Of a stretch of 24,919 bases of DNA, positions 14,474-21,769 are shown in pieces (position 1 is the first letter of the stretch; each line of letters starts with the position of its first letter). The position numbers and the translations under genes were made by a program. The notes under the pieces were generated by a model. That model did no database searches and had not been told where the DNA came from. It worked only from the letters and a program-made list of their open reading frames with translations. This DNA comes from Davidsoniella eucalypti (lineage: Eukaryota; Ascomycota; Sordariomycetes; Microascales; Ceratocystidaceae): positions 1 to 24,919 of the forward strand of contig RMBW01000264.1 in the NCBI GenBank assembly GCA_004009845.1, read 5' to 3'.

Positions 14474-17155
14474 TTTGGCTTAACCAACGCCCCTGCTGCC
14501 TTTCAGAGACGCATCAACGGAGTCCTCGACAAGTGGCACGGTATCAGCTGCGACGCTTACATCGACGATGTGTGTATCTACTCCAAGGGCTCCCTCCAGG
14601 ATCACCGCAACCTCGTCCTGGAAATAGTCTCTGCCCTCGACAAAGCCGACCTTCAACTCGACATCAAGAAGTGCGAGTTTGCAGCCAAGGAGATCAAGTT
14701 CCTAGGCTTCCTAGTCGGCCCTGGTATCGGCATAAGGGCAGACCCCGAAAAGACTGAAGCCATTCGTAATTGGGAACGCCCCTACACGCTAACTGAACTC
14801 CGCCGCTTTATTGGTTTCATAAACTTCTACAGGGACTTCGTCCCGCGCATATCCGACACCCTTGCGCCATTAACCAACTTAACCAAGAAGGACACCCCCT
14901 TTGTCTGGTCCCCTGCCTGCGACCAAGCTTTCCACAGCATCAAAGATGCCTTCATCTCTCCTCCTCTACTAGCCCCCTACGACCCTGATAGGGAAACAAT
15001 CCTCTCCGCTGACTCCTCAGGCTATGCTCTAGGCGCTGAGCTCACCCAGCGCGGCCCTGACGGACATCACCACCCCATCGCCTTCCTATCTAGGAAACTC
15101 ACGCCAGCAGAATCCAACTACCCCATCCATGACAAGGAAATGCTGGCTATCTACTGGTCCATTCGTCAGTGGAGACACTTCCTGCTAGGTATACACTTCA
15201 CGGTCTTCACCGACCATCGCAACCTGGAGTTCTTCAGGACCAAAAGGTCCTTAGCAGAAAGGCAGCGCCGCTGGGGATACGAACTGTCGGACTTTTCCTT
15301 TGAGCTTAAACACCGTCCTGGAACAGACCAAGTGATCCCCGACGCACTATCGCGCAGGGACCAGGACATGCCCAAGGATGCCAGTGACGACAGGCTCATG
15401 AGTAGAGTACACCAACTCCTCGCCCCCGCAACAGCAGGAGACAACCTAGTAGTTGTCAACGCCCTTTGGTCCAACATCCCGGACGCCGACATTCCCTCAG
15501 ACGACATAGCCACACAGTCCACTCTCCCCTCACCCTTCGGGGACGCCGACCTCACCTCACTATGGACACAAGCCCTGCAGACCAATAATAGATGGTGGCT
15601 TGCACGATCCCTTGTCCTCGATGGCGCCAGATCATTCCCCTCAGCATGGGGCCTCCAATGGCAAATTAGCGAATGTTCCATCGACGACCGAGGCCTCCTA
15701 CGCTGGCGTAACAGACTATGGATCCCTCGCTTTGAACCCCTCCGCACCAGGCTGATCCAGACCATCCACGACTCACACTTGTCTGGACACCCTGGCCGCG
15801 AAATCACACGGGACCTAGTTTCACGGGAATACGCCTGGCCAGGACTCACCAACGATGTACGCCAATTCGTAGCCAACTGCACTACATGCGGTAAAAGCAA
15901 GTATTGGCGGGAACAGAAGCGCGGACTCTTGAAACCTCTTCCTGTTCCAGACCGCCACTGGACCGAATTAGCCATGGACTTCATTGGCCCCTTACCACCT
16001 TCCAAGCACTACACATTCATCCTCGGCGTCACCGACAGACTCTCCAAGTCGCAGATCCTCATCCCCATGTCGGACACCTCCGCGAAAGCAACTGCTGACG
16101 CCTTGTTTACCCATGTATTCGCGCACCACGGCTTCCCATCAGCCATCGTGTCAGACCGCGGTCCCCAGTTCACGTCACTATTCTGGGGAGAAGCATGCCG
16201 ACGCCTTAACATCAAACGTCGCCTTTCCACGGCCTTCCACCCCCAGACCGACGGTGCCCAAGAGCGAAGCAACCAGGAGATTGAAACCTTCCTCAGGATC
16301 TTCTGCTCCTTCGCGCAGGACAACTGGGCCGATCTTCTCCCACAAGCACAGATCGCCCTAAAAAACCGCACCGTCTCGAGCACTGCCATCTCCCCCTTCT
16401 TCGCTACGCATGGATACAACATGGACATCGTCGAGCCGTCCCCTAACAACGAGCCATCCTCTACCCGCTCCCCTGTACACGACGCCCAGGCTTTCCTAGA
16501 CAAAATCCGCGACGCCACCAGTTTCGCACAAGTTGCCATGGCGTCAGCACAGGATTATCAGGAGACAGCGGCCAACCGTCGCCGCCAGCCAGCCTCCCAG
16601 TTTCAGATAGGAGACATAGTCCTCCTAAAATGCGAGAACATCGCTTCTGAGAGACCCTCTAAGAAGCTGGATTGGCTAGCCCGCCGCTACACGGTTACAG
16701 GCCTAATAGGCACTCACGCAGTTCGACTTAACATTCCAGGCCTAGTCCACCCAGTCTTCCACATCAGCAAGGTACGACACGCAGGGACTAACCCCTTACC
16801 CTCACAGGTTGTCCAAGACGACGAACCTGAAGCTGTCTCAAGGGAGGAAGCATACGGAGACGACGCTATAGCCGAAGGGGAATTCCGTGTTGAGGAAATT
16901 GTCCGTCAACGGAAATACCGTGGGCATGAACAAGCACTGGTTAAATGGTCTGGATACCAGGACCCTACTTGGGAACCAGTGAAACACATCGAAGACACCC
17001 TCGCATGGCGCATATTCTTAGACCGCGCGCTAATTGGAGCAGCATCAGCTGACTTCCTACCCAAGACAGGGGGGCCCGTTTCATGCACCCCTACGGGGGG
17101 GGCCTCATTTTTTACCCACCCACCATCCCCATTATTAGCGCAAAATGTATTTTAG
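14474..17155 (+). CDS. pol: E5 Pol, 5'-truncated: reverse transcriptase C-terminal part, RNase H, integrase, chromodomain
   Basis: 893 codons open without a break; there is no true start because the N-terminal part is cut off by E2. Residue 1 is the Phe of FGLTNAPAAF. YIDD (residues 29-32) is the polymerase active site. RNase H begins at about residue 175 (LSADSSGYALGAEL; FTDHRNLEFF). Integrase has the HHCC module (IHDSHLSGHPG ... NCTTCGKSK, about 430-475). Its catalytic residues are Asp502 (LAMDFIG), Asp561 (VSDRGPQF) and Glu597 (AQERSNQE), spaced D-58-D-35-E. The integrase C-terminal module (KKLDWLARRYTV) is followed by a chromodomain at about 803-852 (EFRVEEIV; VKWSGYQDPTWEPV). A tail of about 40 residues runs into G-rich 3' sequence. 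Intact despite being the older element. Confidence 0.93.
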   Translation, partial: FGLTNAPAAFQRRINGVLDKWHGISCDAYIDDVCIYSKGSLQDHRNLVLEIVSALDKADLQLDIKKCEFAAKEIKFLGFLVGPGIGIRADPEKTEAIRNWERPYTLTELRRFIGFINFYRDFVPRISDTLAPLTNLTKKDTPFVWSPACDQAFHSIKDAFISPPLLAPYDPDRETILSADSSGYALGAELTQRGPDGHHHPIAFLSRKLTPAESNYPIHDKEMLAIYWSIRQWRHFLLGIHFTVFTDHRNLEFFRTKRSLAERQRRWGYELSDFSFELKHRPGTDQVIPDALSRRDQDMPKDASDDRLMSRVHQLLAPATAGDNLVVVNALWSNIPDADIPSDDIATQSTLPSPFGDADLTSLWTQALQTNNRWWLARSLVLDGARSFPSAWGLQWQISECSIDDRGLLRWRNRLWIPRFEPLRTRLIQTIHDSHLSGHPGREITRDLVSREYAWPGLTNDVRQFVANCTTCGKSKYWREQKRGLLKPLPVPDRHWTELAMDFIGPLPPSKHYTFILGVTDRLSKSQILIPMSDTSAKATADALFTHVFAHHGFPSAIVSDRGPQFTSLFWGEACRRLNIKRRLSTAFHPQTDGAQERSNQEIETFLRIFCSFAQDNWADLLPQAQIALKNRTVSSTAISPFFATHGYNMDIVEPSPNNEPSSTRSPVHDAQAFLDKIRDATSFAQVAMASAQDYQETAANRRRQPASQFQIGDIVLLKCENIASERPSKKLDWLARRYTVTGLIGTHAVRLNIPGLVHPVFHISKVRHAGTNPLPSQVVQDDEPEAVSREEAYGDDAIAEGEFRVEEIVRQRKYRGHEQALVKWSGYQDPTWEPVKHIEDTLAWRIFLDRALIGAASADFLPKTGGPVSCTPTGGASFFTHPPSPLLAQNVF

Positions 17156-17201
17156 TATTAGTTTTAGATTATAGTTAGCATCCGAGAGGGGGGGGGGCTA
17201 A
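17156..17201 (+). other. E5 3' end with polypurine tract
   Basis: Short spacer ending in GAGAGGGGGGGGGG (17184-17197) and CTAA before the LTR. It is a G-rich plus-strand primer site, comparable to the G tract plus CTAT of E1 and E4. Confidence 0.75.
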
Positions 17202-17380
17202 TGTCAGGGGCTAAGGCCCAGTTGGTATTTGGCTAAGTAAGATACTTAGCCAGATAAACGGTTATAAATAGGGACCTATTCCCGCCGTATTCCAACAGAT
17301 ATTAGTCTTTCTCCTTCATCGGTATCAATCGAAGTCTATCATCTAGATTGCTTGCCATTGCCTCTTCCTAGTTCGTGTCA
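17202..17380 (+). repeat. 3' LTR of E5 (family C, about 179 bp)
   Basis: Starts TGTCAGGGGCTAAGGCCC right after the polypurine tract. It shares the core of families A and B: a TATA box (TATAAATA 17263-17270), a CCTATTCCCGCC block and a start motif ATCGGTATCAA (17318-17328). It holds a perfect inverted repeat TGGCTAAGT / ACTTAGCCA (17230-17238, 17244-17252). The end is placed at GTGTCA (17380) because that gives the length of families A and B; an earlier end at CTATCA (17341) is possible. Confidence 0.7.
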
Positions 17381-17392
17381 AGGAGCCCCCCG

Positions 17393-17573
17393 TGTAAGAG
17401 ACTAAGGCCTAGTAAGGTTAGCCAAGGCATTCCTTGTCAGTACTAGAATCGGCTATAAGTAGGGACCTATTCCCGCCGATTATTAGTCTTAGTTTCTCTT
17501 TCTCCTTCATCGGTCTCAATCGAACTATCCTTTTACGACCAGTTTTCACCGCAACTCCTCGTATATCGTCTCA
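17393..17573 (+). repeat. 5' LTR of E3 (family B, 181 bp)
   Basis: TGTAAGAGACTAAGG to CGTCTCA; the same length as both solo LTRs, whose target duplications confirm these ends. Confidence 0.95.
17454..17519 (+). promoter_or_regulatory. E3 LTR promoter: TATA box and predicted transcript start
   Basis: TATAAGT at 17454-17460, a pyrimidine tract, and predicted start A at 17509 within CTTCATCGG. The first 11 nt (17509-17519) complement the priming site at 17576-17586. Confidence 0.62.
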
Positions 17574-17575
17574 TT

Positions 17576-17586
17576 TTGAGACCGAT
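17576..17586 (+). other. E3 self-priming primer-binding site (11 nt)
   Basis: TTGAGACCGAT after a TT spacer. Complementarity with 17509-17519 is exact and ends at both sides after 11 nt, as in E1, although the neighbouring leader sequences of families A and B differ. Confidence 0.75.
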
Positions 17587-17603
17587 AACTTCTTTATCTT
17601 GTC

Positions 17604-17834
17604 CAAGCATCCGCTTGCCCCTTTGTCCGAGCATCTGCTCGCTGTATTTACCTCTGTCCAAGCCGCCTGCTTGCCCTCTATTCTGTCCAAGCCGTCTGCT
17701 TGCCCCCTATTCTGTCCAAGCCGTCTGCTTGCCCTCTCTTCTTTGTCCAAACATCGTCTCTGTTTGCCCCCATCCTGTCCAGACTTTGCCTAAACAGTCT
17801 GCCCCTCGTCCAAGCCTTCCCCCTACAAGGCTTG
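17604..17834 (+). repeat. E3 leader hairpin array with compensatory stem changes
   Basis: Eight short inverted repeats are visible. CAAGC/GCTTG occurs at 17604-17617, 17659-17673, 17688-17702 and 17717-17731. CGAGC/GCTCG lies at 17628-17641, CAAAC/GTTTG at 17748-17766, CAGAC/GTCTG at 17780-17801, and an 8-bp CAAGCCTT/AAGGCTTG at 17811-17834. Where one arm changes, the other changes to match. Linkers are pyrimidine-rich. The array occupies most of the untranslated leader before the gag start at 17880. Confidence 0.85.
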
Positions 17835-17879
17835 CCCCTACCAGTCCGCTTGTTTTACCCCTTGCGCCCCTAAGTCACT

Positions 17880-19676
17880 ATGTCTGACTTCGCCCTCCTG
17901 TATCTGGCCATTATGGCCCCCCTCACTTACTGCGCCCTCCTTGGTTACTATAAACTTTACCTAGTAGCCAAGCAGAAGCTCGCCCTGGCCCGCGTCCATA
18001 TGTTGGACCCCAGCCAGGAGCCCCCCGAAGGTTACACCCTGTCGGCAGCAGGCCTGCCCGAAGACCGCCCGTGGAGTAGACCAGGCTGGTGTTACTTAGC
18101 ACTGTTCAAACGCAAGGAACGTGCTCGCCTCGCAGCCACCCTAGGTTTCTGTCCAGCCTCTCGTGACATCCTCAGTCACAGCCAACATTTCCACAGCCAC
18201 TTAGGCCATCTGTCCTTCACCAGCGGTTTCATCGGCCACGTCCACATTGGCCAAGCACGTACGCGTCGGGAACGCGTTGCTCGCTCCTCGCTCCGTCCTT
18301 CCCTGCTCAAGTCACCTTTCATGGGCCTACCTCGCACCCCCACGAGAACTCGCTCCAAGGCCAAGGAAACCACTGAGCAACTGATCTCCACTGAGACAAC
18401 CCACGCGCGCACCCTGAGTCGAGTAACCACGTCTCGCAACCCCCTACCTGCAGACGATGAAGACGACGCCAGCGACATCCCCTCCGATACCTCTGACCTG
18501 GCTCGTCTGGCCGAAAGCATGAGACCCCGCGATACCTACCCTGAATCTGACCGTGGTCGCCAACCCTCGCGTGAAGCCGACCGTCTGGACTCTCTGCAAA
18601 CTGACATGGTAGAAATGAAGTCTATGATGAATCGTCTCGGTCAGATGCTGTTTGCCAAAGAGCGTCAGGATATTACCGCTCCTCCACTACCGCCTGCTCC
18701 TGCTTCCCAGCCACTACCCGTCTCGTCCAGCCAAAACCTACCTCGCCAGGTCCAGCCCCTACTTAGCGAATTCAGCGGCTCGCACGCTGACTACGAGATC
18801 TGGAGGAGACTGGCAACGAACAAAATGTTAATCGATGGAACAGCCCTAGGCGGTGACCTCTCTAAAGCTGTCTACCTGTACGGCCGCCTAGGCGCAAACA
18901 CGCAAGCCAAGCTAAACGTTTTCTTCGACTCCATCTGCCAGCGTTCCAGACCCTACGACTTACTGCTGGAGAAACTCGACGATATGTTCCGGTCGCGTGA
19001 GCGACTCACTAACGCTCGCATCGCCTTCTACAAGTCCGCTCAGGGAGATCGCGAAACCTTCAAAGCCTTTCACCTCCGTTTCGAAACCCTAGCCATGGAA
19101 GCCGGCATTCACGATGACACCACGCTAATCGACATCCTACGCTCTGCCATGCGTGACGATTTGGTTGAACGCACCGGATGGGCTTGGGAATCTAACTCAT
19201 ACCACGCGATCATCGACAGCCTCTTGAAGCACTTTGACCGCCCCACTGGTAAGCGCCGCGCCATCGAGCCTACACCCAAGCAGGAACACACCAAGTCGAG
19301 CAACTGGAGAGAGCGGCCTGACCAACAGACCCGTCGGGAGAACCGCCCCCAGCCTGCTGCCCGCTCAGAGAGACCCAAACTGTCTGAGTCGGAACGACAC
19401 CGGTTGATGCGTGAAAACGCATGCTTCATCTGTGGGCTCAAGGACCACATCGCGCGCCGTTGCCCCCAACGTACCTCCCAGCCAGGACCCTCTCACAACC
19501 AGCTGTCGGTCAACGCTATACGCACAGTGATGCGTGAGGAGATCGCCAAGTATGACGAACTAGTGATGGATCGCGTGCTGCCCCAGCCGGTTAACACCAC
19601 TACGACGGTGGCCAAGGTCGACTCGAAGGTAGCGGAGAACGGGTCGGAGTACGACCTAATTGAACTGGATTTTTAG
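17880..19676 (+). CDS. gag: Gag polyprotein of E3
   Basis: 598 aa, intact, from the first ATG of the predicted transcript (17880, GTCACTATGTC) to the TAG of the recoding site. Residues about 4-30 are hydrophobic (FALLYLAIMAPLTYCALLGY) and could be a membrane-associating helix. PGWCYLALFKRKERARLA is at 68-85. A Ser/Thr/Arg-rich, probably disordered segment with acidic clusters follows. The capsid-like helical region (YEIWRRLATNKMLIDG; YDLLLEKLDDMFRSRERL; HLRFETLAMEAGIHDDTTL) spans about 300-460. The CCHC zinc knuckle CFICGLKDHIARRC is at 515-528, the usual nucleic-acid-binding end of Ty3/gypsy Gag. It is a close copy of the E2 Gag and much less like the E1 Gag. Confidence 0.94.
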   Translation: MSDFALLYLAIMAPLTYCALLGYYKLYLVAKQKLALARVHMLDPSQEPPEGYTLSAAGLPEDRPWSRPGWCYLALFKRKERARLAATLGFCPASRDILSHSQHFHSHLGHLSFTSGFIGHVHIGQARTRRERVARSSLRPSLLKSPFMGLPRTPTRTRSKAKETTEQLISTETTHARTLSRVTTSRNPLPADDEDDASDIPSDTSDLARLAESMRPRDTYPESDRGRQPSREADRLDSLQTDMVEMKSMMNRLGQMLFAKERQDITAPPLPPAPASQPLPVSSSQNLPRQVQPLLSEFSGSHADYEIWRRLATNKMLIDGTALGGDLSKAVYLYGRLGANTQAKLNVFFDSICQRSRPYDLLLEKLDDMFRSRERLTNARIAFYKSAQGDRETFKAFHLRFETLAMEAGIHDDTTLIDILRSAMRDDLVERTGWAWESNSYHAIIDSLLKHFDRPTGKRRAIEPTPKQEHTKSSNWRERPDQQTRRENRPQPAARSERPKLSESERHRLMRENACFICGLKDHIARRCPQRTSQPGPSHNQLSVNAIRTVMREEIAKYDELVMDRVLPQPVNTTTTVAKVDSKVAENGSEYDLIELDF

Positions 19677-19704
19677 GTGGTCAGGACAAGTCGCGCCCTG
19701 ACCA
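19668..19704 (+). promoter_or_regulatory. E3 gag-pol recoding signal: TTT-TAG slip site and 8-bp stem-loop
   Basis: GAT TTT TAG at 19668-19676; the -1 frame reads TTT TTA GGT and stays open into protease. Stem TGGTCAGG (19678-19685) / CCTGACCA (19697-19704), loop ACAAGTCGCGC. The stem starts one base after the stop. Compared with E1, two base pairs are exchanged for two other Watson-Crick pairs. Confidence 0.73.
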
Positions 19705-19744
19705 GGAGGATACGACGGAAGGTGAGAAGATAGTTAGACAAGAG

Positions 19745-21358
19745 ATGGGAGCTAAGGGATTGTATTTAGATTTACGTTTGAACACTTTGCCTACGAAAGC
19801 TCTCGTTGACAGTGGCTGCCTCTGCCTTGCCGTCGTTCCCCCGCGCCTCCTTCCATACGCTACGAAGACCTTACCTGTCGAACCACGCAAGGTATCCCTA
19901 GCCGCATCACAGACCAACCCGCCTCTCATCACGCAGATCGCCCAGTTTACGCTACACCTCCCAGACCACCATGAGGACATATGGGCCTACGTCGTCCCCG
20001 GCCAAACCGAAGACCTGATACTCGGTCAACGCTGGCTAATTAACCACGACGTACACCTGCACCCGCGCTCTGGACAGATCGAAGTCACTACGGCTGAAGA
20101 ACTAACGCCTGAAGAGTTCCATAAACTCTGTGACAACGATGACGCCGCTGTATTCCGCATCACGCTAGAAGATGTCAACAGGGCGCTGGAACAGAAGGAA
20201 CAGGAAAGGCCGCCCTTACCCGAGTGGCTGCAACCTGTAGCGTCCGCGTTTGAAGCCAAAGCCTCCAAGGACCTCCCGCCACATCGGCCTGGAGTAGACC
20301 TGAAGATTGAACTGTTAGAAGGGAAAACGTTACCTGTACAATCTCTCTACCCGCTGTCGCGCGCTGAACTGTTGGTGATGCAAAAGACTTTGACTGAACT
20401 ACTGGGGACGAAATGGATAAAGGATACAAAATCTGAAGTGGGCTCTCCCGTCCTATTTGTAAAGAAACCTGGAGGTGGAATTCGCTTCTGTGTGGACTAC
20501 CGCGCAGTTAATGCCATCTCCAAAAAGGACTCTTACCCACTGCCCCTTATCCACGACACCCTTCGGCAAATCTCGGCTGCTAAATGGGTCTCCAAGGTCG
20601 ACGTTATTGCCGCATTTCATCGTATTCGGATTGCCCCTGGTTCTGAGGAGTTAACCGCCTTTCGGACTCCTCTAGGGGCCTTCGAGTGGAACGTGATCCC
20701 CTTTGGTCTGACGAATGCCCCTGCTGCGTTTCAACGCTACATCAACTCGGTCCTCCGAAAGTGGCTAGGCATCAGCTGCAGCGCCTACATTGACGACGTG
20801 GACATTTACTCCAGTGGTACTGAGGAAGAGCACAGGAAATTAGTGCTCGAGATTGTCCACGCACTCGATCTCGCCGGCTTGCAACTCGACCTTCGCAAGT
20901 GCCAGTTCTTAGCTAAGGAAATCAAGTTCCTCGGCTTCATCGTTGGCCCAGGTATTGGCATCAAGGCAGACCCCGAGAAAACCCTTGCGATTCGCAACTG
21001 GAATTCTCCCACAACGTTGAAAGGTCTACGTGGTTTCATCGGCTTTGTCAACTTCTATCGAGACTTTGTACCTCGACTGTCTGAAATGATAGCGCCGATG
21101 GTAGGGTTAACCAAGAAGGATACCCCCTTTGTCTGGTCTGACGCATGTGCGCACGCTTTCGCCGAGGTTAAGAGAGCCTTCCTCACTCCCCCTGTTCTGA
21201 CCCCCTTTGACCCGTTGAGAGAAACGGTATTGACCGCAGACTCATCCGGTTACGCCCTGGGAGCAGAGTTGTCTCAGCGAGGAGACGATGGTCTCATGCA
21301 CCCCATTGCATTCCTCTCACGTAAGCTCACACCCCCCGAAGCCAACTACCCCATCTGA
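19745..21358 (+). CDS. pol: E3 Pol, truncated: protease, reverse transcriptase, start of RNase H
   Basis: The frame is open from 19673 if entered by -1 slippage. The first ATG is 19745 (MGAKG), conserved in E1 and E2. Protease: ALVDSGCLCLAVV at about residues 18-30, DLILGQRW later. Reverse transcriptase: GGIRFCVDYRAVNAI, VDVIAAFHRIRI, FGLTNAPAAFQRYI, SAYIDDVDIYSSG. It continues to RNase H (TADSSGYALGAEL, FLSRKLTPPEANYPI), where the E4 LTR supplies a TGA stop (21356-21358). No frameshift. RNase H lacks its second half and integrase is absent, so the product could not complete a cycle alone, though Gag and protease look intact. Confidence 0.93.
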   Translation: MGAKGLYLDLRLNTLPTKALVDSGCLCLAVVPPRLLPYATKTLPVEPRKVSLAASQTNPPLITQIAQFTLHLPDHHEDIWAYVVPGQTEDLILGQRWLINHDVHLHPRSGQIEVTTAEELTPEEFHKLCDNDDAAVFRITLEDVNRALEQKEQERPPLPEWLQPVASAFEAKASKDLPPHRPGVDLKIELLEGKTLPVQSLYPLSRAELLVMQKTLTELLGTKWIKDTKSEVGSPVLFVKKPGGGIRFCVDYRAVNAISKKDSYPLPLIHDTLRQISAAKWVSKVDVIAAFHRIRIAPGSEELTAFRTPLGAFEWNVIPFGLTNAPAAFQRYINSVLRKWLGISCSAYIDDVDIYSSGTEEEHRKLVLEIVHALDLAGLQLDLRKCQFLAKEIKFLGFIVGPGIGIKADPEKTLAIRNWNSPTTLKGLRGFIGFVNFYRDFVPRLSEMIAPMVGLTKKDTPFVWSDACAHAFAEVKRAFLTPPVLTPFDPLRETVLTADSSGYALGAELSQRGDDGLMHPIAFLSRKLTPPEANYPI

Positions 21359-21536
21359 GACGATATACGAGGAGTTGCGATGAAAACTGGTCGTAAAAGA
21401 ATAGTTCGATTGAGACCGATGAAGGAGAAAGAGAAACTAAGACTAATAATCGGCGGGAATAGGTCCCTACTTATAGCCGATTCTAGTACTGACAAGGAAT
21501 GCCTTGGCTAACCTTACTAGGCCTTAGTCTCTTACA
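21356..21536 (-). repeat. 3' LTR of E4 (family B, 181 bp)
   Basis: Reverse complement of the family-B LTR. It starts TGAGACGATATACG in plus orientation directly after E3 CCATC and ends CTTACA. Confidence 0.95.
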
Positions 21537-21769
21537 ATAGTCTCCCCCCCCATCGGCAGAAAAATTACACTAATTTTACGTCTAAACATACAAAAACACC
21601 CCTGTAGCATGGTGTATACAAACTTAAAACCGTATAGTACCTTGGTACTCGATATCCAAAAACAGAAATAACTCCAGAAACAGAAATAACTCCAAAATAG
21701 GTCAGCAATCTTATCCTGCAGACGCTCGGGTGTGCAGGTGACCAAGGTGGTGCAGCCAATATTGCTGCC
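21537..21769 (-). other. E4 3' untranslated region with polypurine tract
   Basis: No gene. The minus strand ends in a G-rich tract (21551-21541, eight consecutive G then AGA) and CTAT before the LTR, as in E1. The remainder is AT-rich, with a 12-base direct duplication (GAAACAGAAATAACTCC-like units around 21662-21694). Confidence 0.75.

Larger units (their letters stand above)
14472..17380 (+). mobile_element. E5: 3' part of a diverged chromovirus-like element (family C), split by E2
   Basis: Starts abruptly inside the reverse transcriptase, directly at the E2 LTR, and runs through RNase H, integrase and chromodomain to a polypurine tract and a 3' LTR of another LTR family. Its protein sequence is clearly related to but distinct from E1-E4. 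It is the oldest insertion of this part of the nest, since E2 lies within it. The 5' half is not in the window. Confidence 0.92.
17393..21355 (+). mobile_element. E3: chromovirus-like element, family B, split by E4
   Basis: 5' LTR, priming site, hairpin leader, intact gag, recoding signal and pol up to the middle of RNase H (ending ANYPI), where the E4 3' LTR begins. CCATC (21351-21355) is the expected left target duplication of E4. E3 itself lies only 12 bp beyond the proposed end of the E5 LTR. The rest of E3 should lie right of E4, beyond the window. Confidence 0.93.

Noticed and set aside
15166..16005. 279-codon antisense frame opposite the E5 integrase
   Set aside because: Shadow of the GC-rich pol frame; no recognisable motif, and the sense frame has full catalytic motifs.
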